Source: Thermoplasmata archaeon
GTDB taxonomy: Archaea > Thermoplasmatota > Thermoplasmata > Methanomassiliicoccales > Methanomethylophilaceae
Reading direction: 5' to 3'
DNA length: 64,000 nucleotides
Assembly (NCBI GenBank): GCA_015063135.1
Contig: SUTA01000002.1
Span: 104,134 to 168,133 of the forward strand
Both the position numbers and the translations under genes were made by a program. The notes below the pieces were generated by a model. That model saw only the letters and a program-made list of their open reading frames with translations. It had not been told where the DNA came from and did not search any database. Of the stretch, positions 63,832 to 64,000 are shown piece by piece. The first letter of the stretch is position 1; the number at the start of each line of letters is the position of its first letter.

Positions 63832-64000
63832 TGTTGTCGGAACTATATAGTTAGAAAAAGTTTGCAATTCTCCAACCTAAATCTGCGGATTGTAGTACTA
63901 CAGTGATGTAACCATACGGATCTGACGTTTTTCTTTATATGTTGGGTAAAGAGCCAGCACATTCCGGGAAGGTATTAAATATGTAACCTTACATATAGGT

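Noticed and set aside
1..64000. CRISPR array, rRNA genes, replication origin
   Set aside because: No regularly spaced repeats, no rRNA-like sequence and no origin-like repeat cluster were seen.

Overview
The window is about 60% G+C and carries 61 complete protein genes, one partial gene and one tRNA gene. It looks like a methylotrophic methanogen of the Methanomassiliicoccales (Thermoplasmatota). The archaeal markers are TBP, pelota, archaeal DnaG, Trm1, archaeal phosphoglycerate mutase, the UbiA-type ether-lipid enzyme and MptD. The methanogen markers are methanogenesis marker 8 (DUF2099), an MtaA/MtbA-type methylcobamide:CoM methyltransferase and a corrinoid cobaltochelatase. Many genes have a TATA box 24-30 nt before the start codon, which suggests leaderless transcripts.

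The main observation is that CGA appears to be a stop codon here. In 27 of the 61 complete genes the protein homology ends exactly at an in-frame CGA where TGA would be expected, and the frame then runs on, often for hundreds of codons, into the next gene or antisense through a convergent one. By hand count 28 genes end in TGA, 6 in TAA and none in TAG. I checked every Arg codon of seven genes (YhaN-like, FlaI-like, TnpB, MtaA-like, CarA, pelota, DRE-TIM; about 200 Arg codons, approximate) and found no sense CGA. Examples: a ThiS/MoaD-like protein whose diglycine tail is exposed only if CGA terminates; ThiM, Pth2, ThiE, two PaaK paralogues and pelota reaching family-typical lengths; five convergent pairs that all meet within 12 nt. 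The cause could be a sense-to-stop reassignment (altered aRF1, lost tRNA-Arg(UCG)) or C-to-U editing of CGA to UGA. All gene ends below use this reading. An asparagine-synthetase-like gene also has an in-frame TAG inside conserved sequence, as expected where TAG encodes pyrrolysine.

Layout. 1-5.0 kb: carBA and pelota. 5.1-11.2 kb: an odd DRE-TIM metallolyase homologue, a winged-helix regulator, two PaaK-type CoA ligases with an ACT protein, and a GTPase-dead EF-Tu-like protein. 11.3-20.9 kb: methyltransferase, YkgJ-type Cys-cluster protein, apgM, a divergent pilus set (two prepilin-like proteins; Cys-rich protein, FlaI-like ATPase, FlaJ-like protein), U32 peptidase and rubredoxin. 20.9-25.3 kb: cbiK and lipid genes (UbiA, polyprenol kinase, nucleotide kinase, PAP2, esterase). 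25.3-32.3 kb: a TetR-type regulator and marker 8 sharing an operator, the TAG-containing gene, and secreted/surface proteins. 32.3-42.3 kb: Lon-like AAA+, dnaG, a YhaO/YhaN-type nuclease pair, two cobyric-acid-synthase-like genes and the ThiS-like protein. 42.4-54.1 kb: citrate synthase, mptD, THEP1, trm1, purA, tRNA-Cys, tbp, mtaA, pncB, MFS, thiM and pth2. 54.1-62.4 kb: a membrane-anchored HTH regulator with a transglutaminase-like partner, thiE, and a FecB/FecCD/FecC-type ABC importer behind a repeated operator. 62.5-63.8 kb: an A+T-rich solitary TnpB. No stretch longer than 300 nt lacks a gene; the largest gap (35497-35790) may hold a structured RNA or long leader.
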